From positions 14,013,001-14,077,000 of the forward strand of contig JAYKKT010000073.1 in NCBI GenBank assembly GCA_036023115.1: a stretch of 64,000 bases of DNA, in the 5' to 3' direction. Under the pieces are notes generated by a model. The model did no database searches. It saw nothing but the letters and a program-made list of their open reading frames with translations, and was not told the origin of the DNA. This document shows positions 1-9,604 of the stretch, one piece after another. The position numbers were made by a program, and so were the translations under genes. Origin of the DNA: Brasenia schreberi. Taxonomy: Eukaryota > Streptophyta > Magnoliopsida > Nymphaeales > Cabombaceae. How positions within the stretch are numbered: position 1 is the first letter of the stretch; each line of letters starts with the position of its first letter.

Positions 1-955
1 TCTTTGCCTTGATTTTATTTTGTACTACTTCACTCCACCACCAAGCTTCTTTTTGTGCCGGTACACCTCCCTTAGATACCCCTAACACATCTTTCGCCAC
101 TTTCCTAATATGTATAGCCATATTGTTCCACATATTACAGGGTGTGCCAACATAATTCCAAACATCTCCTTGAAGGACTTTCTGTTTAAATATATCTTCT
201 TTCTCGCTTTTGAGGTTCCACCATTTAGTCCGAATAGCTCGATGCACTCTTTTCTTCTTTGTCCACTTTTTTATTTGTAAATCCATAACTAAAAGTCGAT
301 GTTGGGTGGTTAAGCTTTCTCCTGGAATTACCTTACAATCTTTACAACACGCTCTATCTTTTTTTCGACAAATAAAGTAATCAATTTGTGTTTGTGATAA
401 GCCACTCTTATAAGTAATTAAATGTTCATCTCGTTTTTTGAAGATTGTATTGACTACAAAGAGATCAAATGACATAGCAAAATTTAAAATCTCCCTACCT
501 TCCTCGTTTATATCCCCAAAACCAAAGTTTCCATGAATCCCTTGATATCCTAATGCCTCTTTACCGACATGTCCATTTAAATCTCCTCCTAAACAAATCA
601 TCTCCCTTTGTGGAATCTTTTGAAACACCTTATTTAACTCTTCCCAAAAAACTATCTTTATACTATCTTCTAGTCCTACTTGGGGTGCGTAAGCACAAAC
701 TATATTCAAAACCTCTGCTCCTAACACTAATTTCAACGTCATGATTCGGTCACCATATCGTTGTATGTCTACTACACTCTCCTTTAAATCTTTATTTATG
801 ATAATACCAACTCCGTTTCGAGCCTTTTCTTTACCTGAGTACCATAATTTAAAACCTGTATCCTCTATCTCCTTTGCTTTTTCTCCAACCCATTTTGTCT
901 CTTGTAAACATAGAATATGAATCTTTCTCCGAATCATAGTATCTACCACCTCCAT
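1..955 (-). CDS. LINE endonuclease (N-terminal part of EN-RT ORF), partial
   Basis: An open frame of about 318 codons runs from an ATG at 955-953 to the window edge with no stop. It encodes an apurinic/apyrimidinic-type endonuclease that nicks target DNA for target-primed reverse transcription. Motifs in order are LCLQETKW (catalytic Glu), RNGVGIII, CAYAPQ, GGDLNGHVG (GDxN), SQTQIDYF and a C-terminal TQHRLLV in place of the usual SDH. The start codon overlaps the stop of the upstream short ORF (UAAUG). The C-terminal RT lies outside the window; LINE-2 shows what it looks like. It is the most intact LINE frame here, so this copy may be young. Confidence 0.85.
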   Translation of the reverse strand, partial: MEVVDTMIRRKIHILCLQETKWVGEKAKEIEDTGFKLWYSGKEKARNGVGIIINKDLKESVVDIQRYGDRIMTLKLVLGAEVLNIVCAYAPQVGLEDSIKIVFWEELNKVFQKIPQREMICLGGDLNGHVGKEALGYQGIHGNFGFGDINEEGREILNFAMSFDLFVVNTIFKKRDEHLITYKSGLSQTQIDYFICRKKDRACCKDCKVIPGESLTTQHRLLVMDLQIKKWTKKKRVHRAIRTKWWNLKSEKEDIFKQKVLQGDVWNYVGTPCNMWNNMAIHIRKVAKDVLGVSKGGVPAQKEAWWWSEVVQNKIKAK

Positions 956-1161
956 TAGCTTACCCGATTCGGGCGGCAATGTAGCGGGACTAACTTCTTT
1001 ACCCACACCCGTCCATGATGTGGGAACCCTCTCTGCAATTGATTCACTACATTCGGGCGAAAATGTAGTGACCCTTGCTTACTTCTTACTGCATTCGGGC
1101 TCTGCAGCACGTCGCTAGGCGGGGACGCCCGAAAGCAATACTCATAATTTTTGTAATCCAT
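955..1161 (-). CDS. Short LINE leader ORF, 68 aa
   Basis: A 68-codon frame starts in the conserved 5' block of the LINE (MDYKNYEYCF) and ends in TAA, whose last A is the A of the endonuclease ATG. I recognise no domain; it is polar, rich in Arg, Pro and Ser, and has several His and Cys but no clear zinc finger. Some non-LTR elements (Bombyx SART1) couple two ORFs by UAAUG stop-start reinitiation, and the same geometry is seen here. It could be a real leader peptide or a chance frame. Confidence 0.45.
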   Translation of the reverse strand: MDYKNYEYCFRASPPSDVLQSPNAVRSKQGSLHFRPNVVNQLQRGFPHHGRVWVKKLVPLHCRPNRVS

Positions 1162-1272
1162 GTTGTAAAATCCGACGAAGTTTTACGCTGGCTGTCGGAA
1201 GCCTAACACAACCCTCCTCCTTTATCCGGGCTTGGGACCGGCAATGCAAGGATGATCCCTTACATGGGCGGA

Positions 1273-2628
1273 GTTTTTTTGAGTTGATGAGTATCCCAAG
1301 AAAATACATTTAATAGCTCTGGCATCAAGTTTATCTCTCATACATTGATGAATATGTACAAAGCATGTACACCCAAATATTCTAGGAAGTACATGAAATT
1401 GTTTCTGATTGGGGCATAAGGAATGGAATGGGGTATCGCCATTGAGGACTCTACTAGGCATTCGATTTATGAGAAAAACTGTTGTGAGAACTGCTTCACC
1501 CCAATAATATTTAGGAGCATTACATCCGATTAAGAGTGTTCTAGCCACTTCCAAGATATGTCTATTTTTCCTCTCTGAAACACCATTCTGTTGAGGAGAA
1601 TATGAGCATGAAGTCTGGTGTAATATTCCATGATCTGAAAAATATGAGTGAAGTGAGACATAAACTCACCACCGTTATCACTGTGAAACACCTTAATTGT
1701 ACCCTGAAATTGTGTTCTCACAAATTGACAGTATATGGGTAAGATATGCTTCACTTCATCCTTAGTCTTCATAAGATAAATCATAGTAAATCTGGTGCAG
1801 TCATCTATAAAAGATATAAAGTATTTATATCCATACAATGAGGTAATAGAGCAAGGGCCCCAATATCAGAGTGCACAATTTCAAAAGGAATAGAAGATTT
1901 TAATTCACTCAATGGAAAGGAAGTACGATGGTGTTTAGCCATTTGGCATGTTTCACAGTTCAAATTCACATTATTACAACTGCTAAATTCAGGCAAAAGT
2001 ATTCTAATTTTAGATAGAGGTAGATGTCCTAATCTCTGGTGCCATAGGGGTATATCATCCTTCTGTTTCTCTGTAATGACAGTTGATTGTAATGCAGCGC
2101 CTTTATTATCCTCGCAAAAATAGAGATCTCTTCTTACATTACCTAGACCAAAGATCCTCCCAGTCTGCAGTTCCTGAAAGAGACATCCAATAGAGTAGAA
2201 AATTACACGACATTTTAGATTTCGGGTCATAGCAAAGACAGACAATAAGTTTACTGATATGCTCGGAACATGTAAAACATTCTTTAAAATGCCAAAAGGT
2301 GTAATGACTCCCTTTAACCACTATTGGTGTCTGTCAGTTTAATATGAATTTCATCTTTAGTCAGCTCATAGTTAACAAAGAAATCTCTTCTACTAACCAT
2401 ATGATCTGTAGCCCCAGAGTCAATAATCCATATTCTTGAATTAGAAATACTTAAATTACCCTGAGTTAAAAATGAGAATGGATAGACTATGGTAGCTTGT
2501 GAGTCCATGTGGGAGGATGTAGACGGTGATTCTAAGTCAACCAACCGGGCCTTCAGCAATTCTATTTCCTTCTTCATATCAGCCAATAAAGTAGCATTGT
2601 CCTCTGTCTTGTTTTTCATTCTGGTCAC
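1273..2628 (-). pseudogene. Copia A protease-integrase, broken
   Basis: Reading down from 2628 there is a coiled region, then a protease segment with WIIDSGATDHMV (catalytic DSG), a GAG-pre-integrase domain with WHQRLGHLPLSKIR and CETCQMAKHH (zinc-binding HHCC), and an integrase core. The core keeps VHSDIG (first Asp) and FHSDNGGEF (second Asp). Frame changes fall near 2245-2320 and near 1805-1840, and the copy ends at the LINE-1 insertion after the IN C-terminal FLGYSSTQK. It cannot make a working polyprotein. Confidence 0.85.
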
Positions 2629-2707
2629 AGCTGAAGTAAGCTTTGTTTGATCTGTTCTGGTAATGAGTAGGCTTTCTAACTAACTCCCAACAAGTTTCCT
2701 TAGTATG

Positions 2708-3519
2708 TCATGGTTTTCCGCAGTGAGAACTGGTCAACTTGTCCTTTTCTTCAGATGTAAGTCCATGTCTTCCTCTGCCTCTGTCATAACTGCCCCTTCC
2801 TCGGGCGAAGGGAGGAGTATATATATTTTTACTTACAAATGCTGAGGTTTCTGAGTTGTCTTTTCTTTCCTTCTCTAAGTGTTTTCTGTCTTCTTCTCGA
2901 AAGAAGGAGGGAATATACAATACTTAAAGAGGGAAGCTTTTCTCGACCGAGAATATTATTCTTCATTGCCTCATACTTTGGAGAGACCCCATAAGAGATC
3001 AAATACTTTTCTCTCTTCAAACTCTTCATTGCGCTCTTGAGTACAACTTTGACATTTTGTTTTGGAATAGAGTTGCAACTCTTCCCATAAGCCTCGGAGT
3101 TCTGCATAATATTCCCTCACAGATCTATTCCCCTGTTTGCATTTTCTTATTTTTTCAATAAGATCATATTTCTTGGCTATATTCTTTCTTTGAGCATAAA
3201 CATCATATACAGCTGACCAGATATCCTTAGCAGTCTCTAGGAACATAAAAGTATCAGCAATTGATGGTGACATTGATTGGAGAAGCCACACACTTACTAG
3301 GGCGTTTTCCCTACGCCATCTTGAGTAAAGAGGGTCTGTGGTAAGTGGTTGTGGTATATCGCCTATTAAGTAATCCCAATGCCCCCTTGTCATGATCGCC
3401 AACTCAATAGATCTGGCCCACTGAAGATAATTTTTTCCATCCAACTTAAGATTTGTAATTTGGAATCCTTCTCCTTTATCTGTTGAACTTGATTCACTCG
3501 TGTCACCCATTTTACTCAT
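2708..3519 (-). pseudogene. Copia A gag, broken
   Basis: The gag start at 3519 (MSKMGDTSESS) gives an open frame of 182 codons with the UBN2-type gag core: LDGKNYLQWARSIELA, WLLQSMSPSIADTFMF and the REYYAELRGLWEELQ helix. It frameshifts near 2971-3107 and continues to about 2708. The nucleocapsid knuckle has lost its first Cys (SSHCGKP where family members have CSHCGKS) and is followed by a stop. Confidence 0.85.
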
Positions 3520-3921
3520 TTCTATGTGAATGAGATACTCACAGCTTCACAAGTATGGATCAAGTAAAATCCAACGCACTTAGGTTAACACGATGTGCAC
3601 ATATACTCATAAAAAATCTGCCGATATGCACAGATGTCGTTAAAGAAATTTAGAGATGTCACATAGATCAATGTCTTCTGCAAGGAAGGATGAAATGCCC
3701 AATTTTATAATTAGATTTCAGAAAATCACGATAATAAGAGAGCCTTAGACAACCTTCAACCTGACTGCACAACTGTTGAATATAGAGTGTACCAAACAAA
3801 CATTCGTAAGCCTTCTTTCTAGTCGTTACAATAAGATCTGATTAACTGCGCCAATGCCAATCACTTTGATGACTAGCTGAGAGCGATTTCTTCTCTTCTT
3901 CCGATAAAAACCCAGTAATAA

Positions 3922-3933
3922 GCTCTGATACCA
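3922..3933 (-). promoter_or_regulatory. tRNA primer binding site, copia A
   Basis: The minus strand reads TGGTATCAGAGC, the standard copia site complementary to the 3' part of initiator tRNA-Met, directly next to the LTR end. Confidence 0.9.
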
Positions 3934-4260
3934 TGAAGAAAATATAGGAAATAATATTTATTAATAAAAAAAATACCAGATTACAGTTTGACTGACTTGC
4001 TGTGGCAGGTCGGCATCCTCTGATGGCTGCCGACTTCTTGCCTCACCCTTCTAATAATCCTAAACCTAATGACAACACACTATTTAAACACCTAATCTAA
4101 CTTGAATGTCCTAAATACCCTTAATGAGACTCTAATACAACCCAATTCCCAATGGATCCAGAACTGATCCACTGGGATCCAAACTACTCGAAACATATAT
4201 ATATAAACAAATTACAGCTGCACACGTTGAACGATTGGATCTTCAACTTGATCTTCAACA
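3934..4260 (-). repeat. 5' LTR of copia A (327 bp)
   Basis: On the minus strand it begins TGTTGAAGATC and ends TTTTCTTCA next to the PBS, so it has the canonical TG...CA ends. The outer end abuts LINE-2 sequence at 4261, whose first five bases (ATTAG) would be the target duplication if the other flank were visible. Confidence 0.9.
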
Positions 4261-6666
4261 ATTAGGATACCAAGGGATTCATGTAAACTTTGGTTTTGGG
4301 GATATAAACAAGGAAGGTAGGGAGATTTTAGATTTTGCTTTGGCATTTGATCTATTTATAGTCAATACAATTTTCAAAAAACGAGATGAACATTTAATTA
4401 CTTATAAGAGTGGCTTATCACAAACACAAATTGATTACTTTATTTATAGAAAAAAAGATAGAGCGTGTTGTAAAGATTGTAAGGTAATTTCAGGAGAAAG
4501 CTTAACCACCCAACATCGACTTTTAGTTATGGATTTACAAATAAAAAAATGGACAAAGAAAAAAAGAGTGCATCGAGCTATTCGGACTAAATGGTGGAAC
4601 CTCAAAAGCGAGAAAGAAGATATATTTAAACAGAAAGTCCTTCAAGGAGATGTTTGGAATTATGTTGGCACACCCTGTGATATGTGGAACAATATGACTA
4701 TACATATTAGGAAAGTGGCGAAAGATGTGTTAGGGGTATCTAAGGGAGGTGTACCGGCACAAAAAGAAGCTTGGCGGTGGAGTGAAGTAGTACAAAATAA
4801 AATCAAGGCAAAGAGGGCATGTTACAAATTACATTATGCTAAGAAAACTAGTGAAACTTTAGAAGCTTATAAGAAAGCAAAGAAGGAAGCGAAAAAGGCC
4901 GTAAGTGAAGCAAAAGCTAAGATTTGGGAGGACTTATATAAAAAACTCAACTCAAAAGAGGGTGAAAGAGATATTTTTAGGATAGCTAGGGCTAGAGGTA
5001 AGAAAACTAAAGATCTTAATTATGTTAGATGCATAAAAGACGAGGATGAAAAATTCTAGTGGCAAATGATGATATAAGAAAGAGATGGGAAAAACTATTT
5101 TTATAATCTTTTTAATGAAAATAAAGATGTTAGTATTAGTTTAGGAGATTTAGCCAAGTCAGAAAAGTATATAAACCACAATTTCTATCGACGTATTCAA
5201 CAGAATGAAGTCAAAGAGGCTCTTAAACATATGAAGGGTGGTAAATCGGTAGGACCAGATAATATTCCTATAGAAGTTTGGAAAATACTAGGAGAAATAG
5301 GAATCACTTGGCTCACAAGACTACTTAATGAAATATGGAAAAACCAAAAGATGCCCGAGGAATGGAGAGCAAGTACACTTATACCCATATATAAGAACAA
5401 GAGAGACATTAAAAATTGTGCGAATTATCGAGGTATCAAGTTAATGAGTCATACTATGAAATTATGGGAAAGAATTATCAAACGTAGGTTAAGACACGTA
5501 TCAAGTACAACAGAGAACCAATTTGGATTCATGCCAGGCAGATCTACTATCGAAGCGATTTACCTTTTGAGACGTCTTATGGAATATTTTAGAGCAAAAA
5601 AGAAAGACCTTCACATGATATTTATTAATCTAGAAAAAGCTTATGATAGGGTACCGAGGGAGGTTCTTTGGAGAACTTTGGAAAAAAGAGGTATCCCATT
5701 GACATATATTAGCCTTATAAGAGACATGTATGATGGTGCAAAAACATGTGTGAGGACTCATGAAGAAACAACATACTTCTTTGAAGTTAATATTGGGTTA
5801 CATAAGGATCAACTTTAAGTCCATACTTATTTATAATGGTGATGGATGAGTTAACAAAACATATTCAAGATGAAGTACCTTGGTATATGTTATTTGCAGA
5901 TGACATTGTATTAGTGGAGGAGTCTAAGGAAAAAGTTAATAGAAAATTGGAACTATGGAGAGAAACATTAGAAAGCAAAGGTCTCCGACTTAGTAGAACA
6001 ATGACAGAATATATGGAATGTAAGTTTGATCATTTGGTTACTTCAGAGGACATAGAAATTAAAATTGGCACACATTGCATTACCCAAAAGGAAAGTTTTG
6101 AATACCTAGGGTCAATTTTTCAGAGTGATGGAAGAATTGATGGAGATGTTACGCGTAGAATTAATGCTGGTTGGTTAAAATGGAGAGGAGCATCAGGCAT
6201 TCTTTGTGATAAGAAGATACCATTAAAGTTAAAAGGTAAATATTATAGAGAAGCAATTAGGCCTGCCATGTTTTATGGTTCTGAGTGTTGGGCAGTTAAT
6301 CATCAACATGTACAAAAGATGTTCATGACAGAAATAAAGATGTTAAGATGGATGAGTGGTCATACAAGAAAAGACCGTATACATAATGAGGTTATTAGAA
6401 CCAAATTAGGAGTGGCACCAATAGAGGATAAAATGAGAGAACATCGTTTAAGATGGTTTGGACATATAGAAAGAAGATCAAAAGAAGAACCTGTAAGAAG
6501 GTTAGAAAAACTAAATTTGGAAAGTATTAAAAGAGGTAGAGGACGACCACAAAAGTGTTGGAAAGAAACAATAAAGAATGATCTAGCTTATTGGGAGTTA
6601 ATTGCTAACATGGCACATGATAGGGATCTGTGGAAACAAAGAATCCATGTAGCCGACCCCGTCTAG
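4261..6666 (+). pseudogene. RTE endonuclease-reverse transcriptase, frameshifted
   Basis: From 4261 to 5057 is the C-terminal endonuclease (GLSQTQIDYFIYRKK) and the linker. A frameshift and stop near 5055-5100 precede the RT at 5231-5818: [39 protein letters not shown] and [13 protein letters not shown] one-base deletion near 5800 shifts the frame again, after which 5836-6666 has the active-site box LFADDIVL and the RTE C-terminal region (FYGSECWAVN, MLRWMSGHTRKDRI, RLRWFGHIERR). The apparent ATG at 4235 lies in the copia A LTR, so the first residues of that frame are not LINE protein. Confidence 0.9.
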
Positions 6667-6708
6667 TATGGGAAAAGGCTTAGTTGTTGTTGTTTGTTGT
6701 TGTTGTTG
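4261..6708 (+). mobile_element. RTE-clade LINE-2, interrupted at its 5' side by copia A
   Basis: Plus-strand LINE from mid-endonuclease to the tail. The tail reads CCATGTAGCCGACCCCGTC, then GGGAAAAGGCTTAG and (TTG)n to about 6708. It is inserted in the gag of copia P. The first 545 bases are an inverted copy of 1-545 (LINE-1). The same 3' terminus marks every other RTE or SINE-like insertion in the window. Confidence 0.92.
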
Positions 6709-7286
6709 CTTATGAGGAAATGATAAACAAAATCTTCTTTTTGTTTATAACATTGAATCAAGACATTGTGTGCATTTTTTCTCATATTCTCGAAGTTGAT
6801 TCAATACGTTTGAGAATTCACTATAGTACTCATTAACATTTTTGTCTACTTGATGTAACGATACGAGTTTATCTCTCAGCGTTATTTTGTGTGCTACATC
6901 ACTTTAAACATACACGTTTTTTAGGTACCATGATTCTCTTGCATTTGTAAAATCAGAGAGATTATCTCTAATATGTTCACTGACATTGTTCATGAGGATC
7001 CATACAATTGTTCTATGTCCTCTTCGTATTCCTCTTTTTGTTCTAGACTTGAATCAGTGGAAGGTTTGATTTTTGTTCTGCTAGTATAATCCCACAATTT
7101 TTTGAAATATAGATAAATTTTCCTGGCCTGAACCAATGTTTTATAGTTAGAATCTGTTAAATGGAGGCAGAAACCCTTTTCTTCCATACCAAAATCAAAA
7201 GAGCAATAAATACCCTTACTTGATTTGAAGAGCAGCTCACATGCTCACGATCCTTCTGTGGCATGCTTTCCAATGTGTCATGATTA
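6709..7286 (-). pseudogene. Copia P gag fragment
   Basis: On the minus strand the N-terminal gag (MEEKGFCLHLTDSNYKTLVQ, YLYFKKLWDY) runs into SLEQKEEYEEDIEQ and then, after frame breaks, KLVSLHQVDKNVNEYY. It is closest to copia H gag here. LINE-2 has replaced everything downstream. The host initiator context cannot be judged because the leader to the PBS is only about 100 bp. Confidence 0.75.
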
Positions 7287-7299
7287 GGCTTTGATACCA
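7287..7299 (-). promoter_or_regulatory. Primer binding site, copia P
   Basis: The minus strand reads TGGTATCAAAGCC, one or two changes from the usual copia PBS, at the LTR edge. Confidence 0.75.
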
Positions 7300-7644
7300 T
7301 ATAATGAAATCAGCTTCTTGAAGATTTCCCAATGACTTTAGCAGTCCACACAAAGGGCCTTAAGCAGTGAAGTCACTCAACAACAATGAACAGAAATAAG
7401 AATAATGTATATTATTGATAAACAAAGAGCCTTAAAGGCTGAGCTTATAAGTGAGCACATTAGGTGCTTTTATAGAGGAACAATGGTGGAGGTTGGCCAG
7501 CATCCAACAGCTAGAAGAGTAGCCATTGGATGCTGGTCATGGTCAGGCTGATAGCCCAATGGCTAGAAAAACTAGCGGTTGAGCTGGTGGCCTGAAGGGC
7601 CCTGGCGGCCCTGGCTGCCCCAAGCGGGCCAGTCTCTCTTAACA
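7300..7644 (-). repeat. 5' LTR of copia P
   Basis: Minus-strand LTR beginning TGTTAAGAGAGACTGG at 7644 and ending at the PBS. U3 holds an inverted pair of CCAGCATCCAA / TTGGATGCTGG (about 7498-7535), a degenerate version of the CCAACGGCTA motif found in other LTRs here. It is related to the LTR of copia E. Confidence 0.75.
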
Positions 7645-8545
7645 CACAGCACCCAAATGCCTTAATTTTGTGCAGCCTTTGGGGTTTAAAGCCCTTTTTG
7701 CTTCATTTTCCTCCAATTACACTTGTGTAAGGGGAGATTTTGCTGGTCTCTTGGTTGGCTGAAACTGGCCTTCTGATGGTGATTACATCCTGTTTCTTCA
7801 AAATTTTCTTTGCATTGAGGTATAAATTATAAAGTATTGTTTCTCTTATTTTTTTGAACATTTTGTAGCATTTGATCTATGCATAATTGTTTTTTTGGCA
7901 TGTTAAGCATTTGGGTTTATTGTAGAGGATAGATATCAGGACCTTCTCAATCTCCTGGCCATGATAGCAATAATGTACTTCAAAGAATATCATGCGACTT
8001 CAGATGTGCTTTCTGGTTTTAATGGACCGCTGGAAAAGTTGAAACCTTAAGCTGCATTAGGTTCGTTCAGTTCTATATTGGCACAGCTAACTCATGAAGC
8101 AAATTTCCTTTGCCTCACAAGAAAACAGGCTCGCTCAAAGTTCTGCACTTTCTCTTATTTGGTGCAGCCCTTTCAATTAGCAGTTTTCTGGTTTTACTGG
8201 GCTGTTAGTTAGAAATGTTGGCATGTTATGCTGAGTGTTAATGCTTGAGGACGCTGTGGGATTTTTCTCCAAGAATGTCGAGCAAACTATGATCAGGTAC
8301 GCTTAGTGCCTATGGTTGAGTGGCAGTCTACCAGCCTTCATGCTACTGGATGGCGGCAAGAAGCATGTCACTTTTGCAGTTAACAACATTCTAGCTAATA
8401 GAATGGATTGTATACTCTCGGGACCTTTATAATGTCCACTAATTTAACGAGAACAGCCTTCAGCTCCTACATATCATTGATAATTAGAAAAATAACAGCA
8501 CCAAACAAGAGACGGTTACTAAATAACAGCAAACTAGATACTTAC
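7645..8545. other. Intron or flank of GET4, no gene recognised
   Basis: About 900 bases between the LTR of copia P and GET4 exon f. I searched both strands for the expected GET4 C-terminal exon (LLDEIAEKFYGV-like) and did not find it. No transposon domain or RNA gene is apparent. AT-rich, as expected for an intron. Confidence 0.5.
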
Positions 8546-8630
8546 CTCATCAAATAGTGGTTCTCTATCTATACTGCTCTTGTATTTTTCTCTTAGTACT
8601 GTAAAAACTGGCAGTGCATCACGCTCCAAT
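8546..8630 (-). CDS. GET4: GET4 exon f (most 3' exon seen)
   Basis: The minus strand reads ACATAG then exon then GTAAGT, giving [19 protein letters not shown] and IDREPLFDE. This matches the GET4 C-terminal helices (plant GET4 has ETLQRDALPLFNMLR). It enters in phase 2, completing the Thr codon of exon e, and leaves in phase 0. The next exon, expected to encode LLDEIAEKFYG, is not visible downstream. No stop or frameshift is present. Confidence 0.9.
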
Positions 8631-8712
8631 CTATGTAGAAACAGAAAAACAATGAGAAACAAACGTTCGATCAACCAGGAAGCATAGTCCAACCAGACAT
8701 GCACTTGACATG

Positions 8713-8997
8713 TGTTAAGGAAAGTCGTGTAATGCAAGTTGAGTCGTGTAAATACATATTCACGTCATTTTGAGTCTTATGTTATCTTAGAAATAGTTAA
8801 TACTTATTAGGGGTAGAAATTAAGTTAGATAGGGTATTAATAGGTGATTAGGGTTTAGTTAGAGAATTAAGAAAATGAGCAGGGTGGCTGCATCAAGAGA
8901 GCCGATATTTTGACTCTGGGCAGATTGGAGGAATGCCTCTAATCTGCGGTACCTTCTAAGTTGTTCCTATTTGATTAATAAAGTTTTTTTGCTAATA
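8713..8997 (+). repeat. 5' LTR of copia J
   Basis: Starts TGTTAAGGAAAGTCG and ends at the PBS at 8998. It holds a short leader of retroelement type (GGGTTTAGTTAGAG) and an A/T-rich 3' end. No 3' LTR survives, so the exact limits are inferred from TG and the PBS. Confidence 0.65.
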
Positions 8998-9010
8998 TGG
9001 TATCAGAGCC
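8998..9010 (+). promoter_or_regulatory. Primer binding site, copia J
   Basis: TGGTATCAGAGCC, the canonical copia initiator tRNA-Met site, directly after the LTR. Confidence 0.9.
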
Positions 9011-9604
9011 TATATGGCATTTTTTTTATGATATGATTGAAGAAAATCAGTGAAAAAACGTGTTTTTCAGAAGTGTTGTGACAGAAATTCGATATTGGGT
9101 GCTTCAATAAACGTGAATCAGCTATTGACTCCTTGAAGACTTGACATTAGACATTATGAATCTGATTATTTCAGAAATCTGATTTGTGAATATGATTATT
9201 TCAAAAAATTTATTTGAAGCAGTGAAATTAGGGAAAATCAGGTGTTGCTTATTGATCTATTGATCAATAGTGAATCGACTATTGTTAAAATCACGTGGAT
9301 TATTGATATTGATGCATATGACTGGTTCATAGTGGACTACTACTTGCATCACGTTGACTGCTACAAGTCATCATTGTGGATATTGATGCACTTGACCCAT
9401 TCAATTGACTTCTTTGTTTAAAATAAGTGTGTGAGACTGGTACATATATCACGAAGCTGAATTTTGGTATCTTCATCTCAAGAATAGAATTTTCAGACTT
9501 TGTTTCATTCAAAGAAGAAGACCTATTCTTGTGATTTGCCAAAGTACAAGATTCAAAATTCAGAAGGTAGACTCGATTCAGTTTTGTTTCAGACTTCCTA
9601 ATTA
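9011..9604 (+). other. Copia J leader between PBS and gag
   Basis: An AT-rich untranslated leader of about 590 bases with loose internal repetition (GATTATTTCAGAAATC / GATTATTTCAAAAAAT, and several GAATCGACTATTG-like stretches). No ORF of interest. Confidence 0.5.

Larger units (their letters stand above)
1..1272 (-). mobile_element. RTE-clade LINE, 5' end and endonuclease half (LINE-1)
   Basis: This is the 5' part of a non-LTR retrotransposon read on the minus strand, inserted in copia A. The join is at about 1272, where copia integrase sequence (FLGYSSTQK) stops and the LINE 5' block begins. That block (about 1150-1272, with GGTCCCAAGCCCGG) recurs at the head of the SINE-like copies at 31167, 29393 and 56741. 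The element continues past the window start. The body matches LINE-2 (from 4261), which carries the RT and the (TTG)n tail. RTE assignment rests on the endonuclease and RT motifs and the TTG tail. Confidence 0.9.
1273..4260 (-). mobile_element. Ty1/copia retrotransposon A, 5' LTR through integrase
   Basis: On the minus strand this holds a 5' LTR (3934-4260), PBS, gag, protease and integrase, then is cut by LINE-1 at 1272. The RT, RNase H and 3' LTR lie beyond the window. It sits inside LINE-2, whose sequence resumes at 4261, immediately after the LTR terminus. Gag resembles copia B (shared GEGFQI and YLQWARSIELA), so A and B are one family. Frameshifts and stops break the polyprotein. Confidence 0.92.

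Noticed and set aside
4235..5059. An apparent 274-aa gene starting at 4235
   Set aside because: The first residues lie in the copia A LTR (to 4260); the rest is a frame of LINE-2 endonuclease. It is a junction frame, not a gene.
8455..8482. Possible GET4 terminal exon after an acceptor-like TATGTAG on the minus strand
   Set aside because: The encoded ELKAVLVKLVDIIKV has no similarity to the GET4 C-terminus.
8534..8737. Minus-strand 67-aa frame taken as a small protein
   Set aside because: It reads GET4 exon f plus unspliced intron; the splice sites and homology define the exon as 8546-8630.
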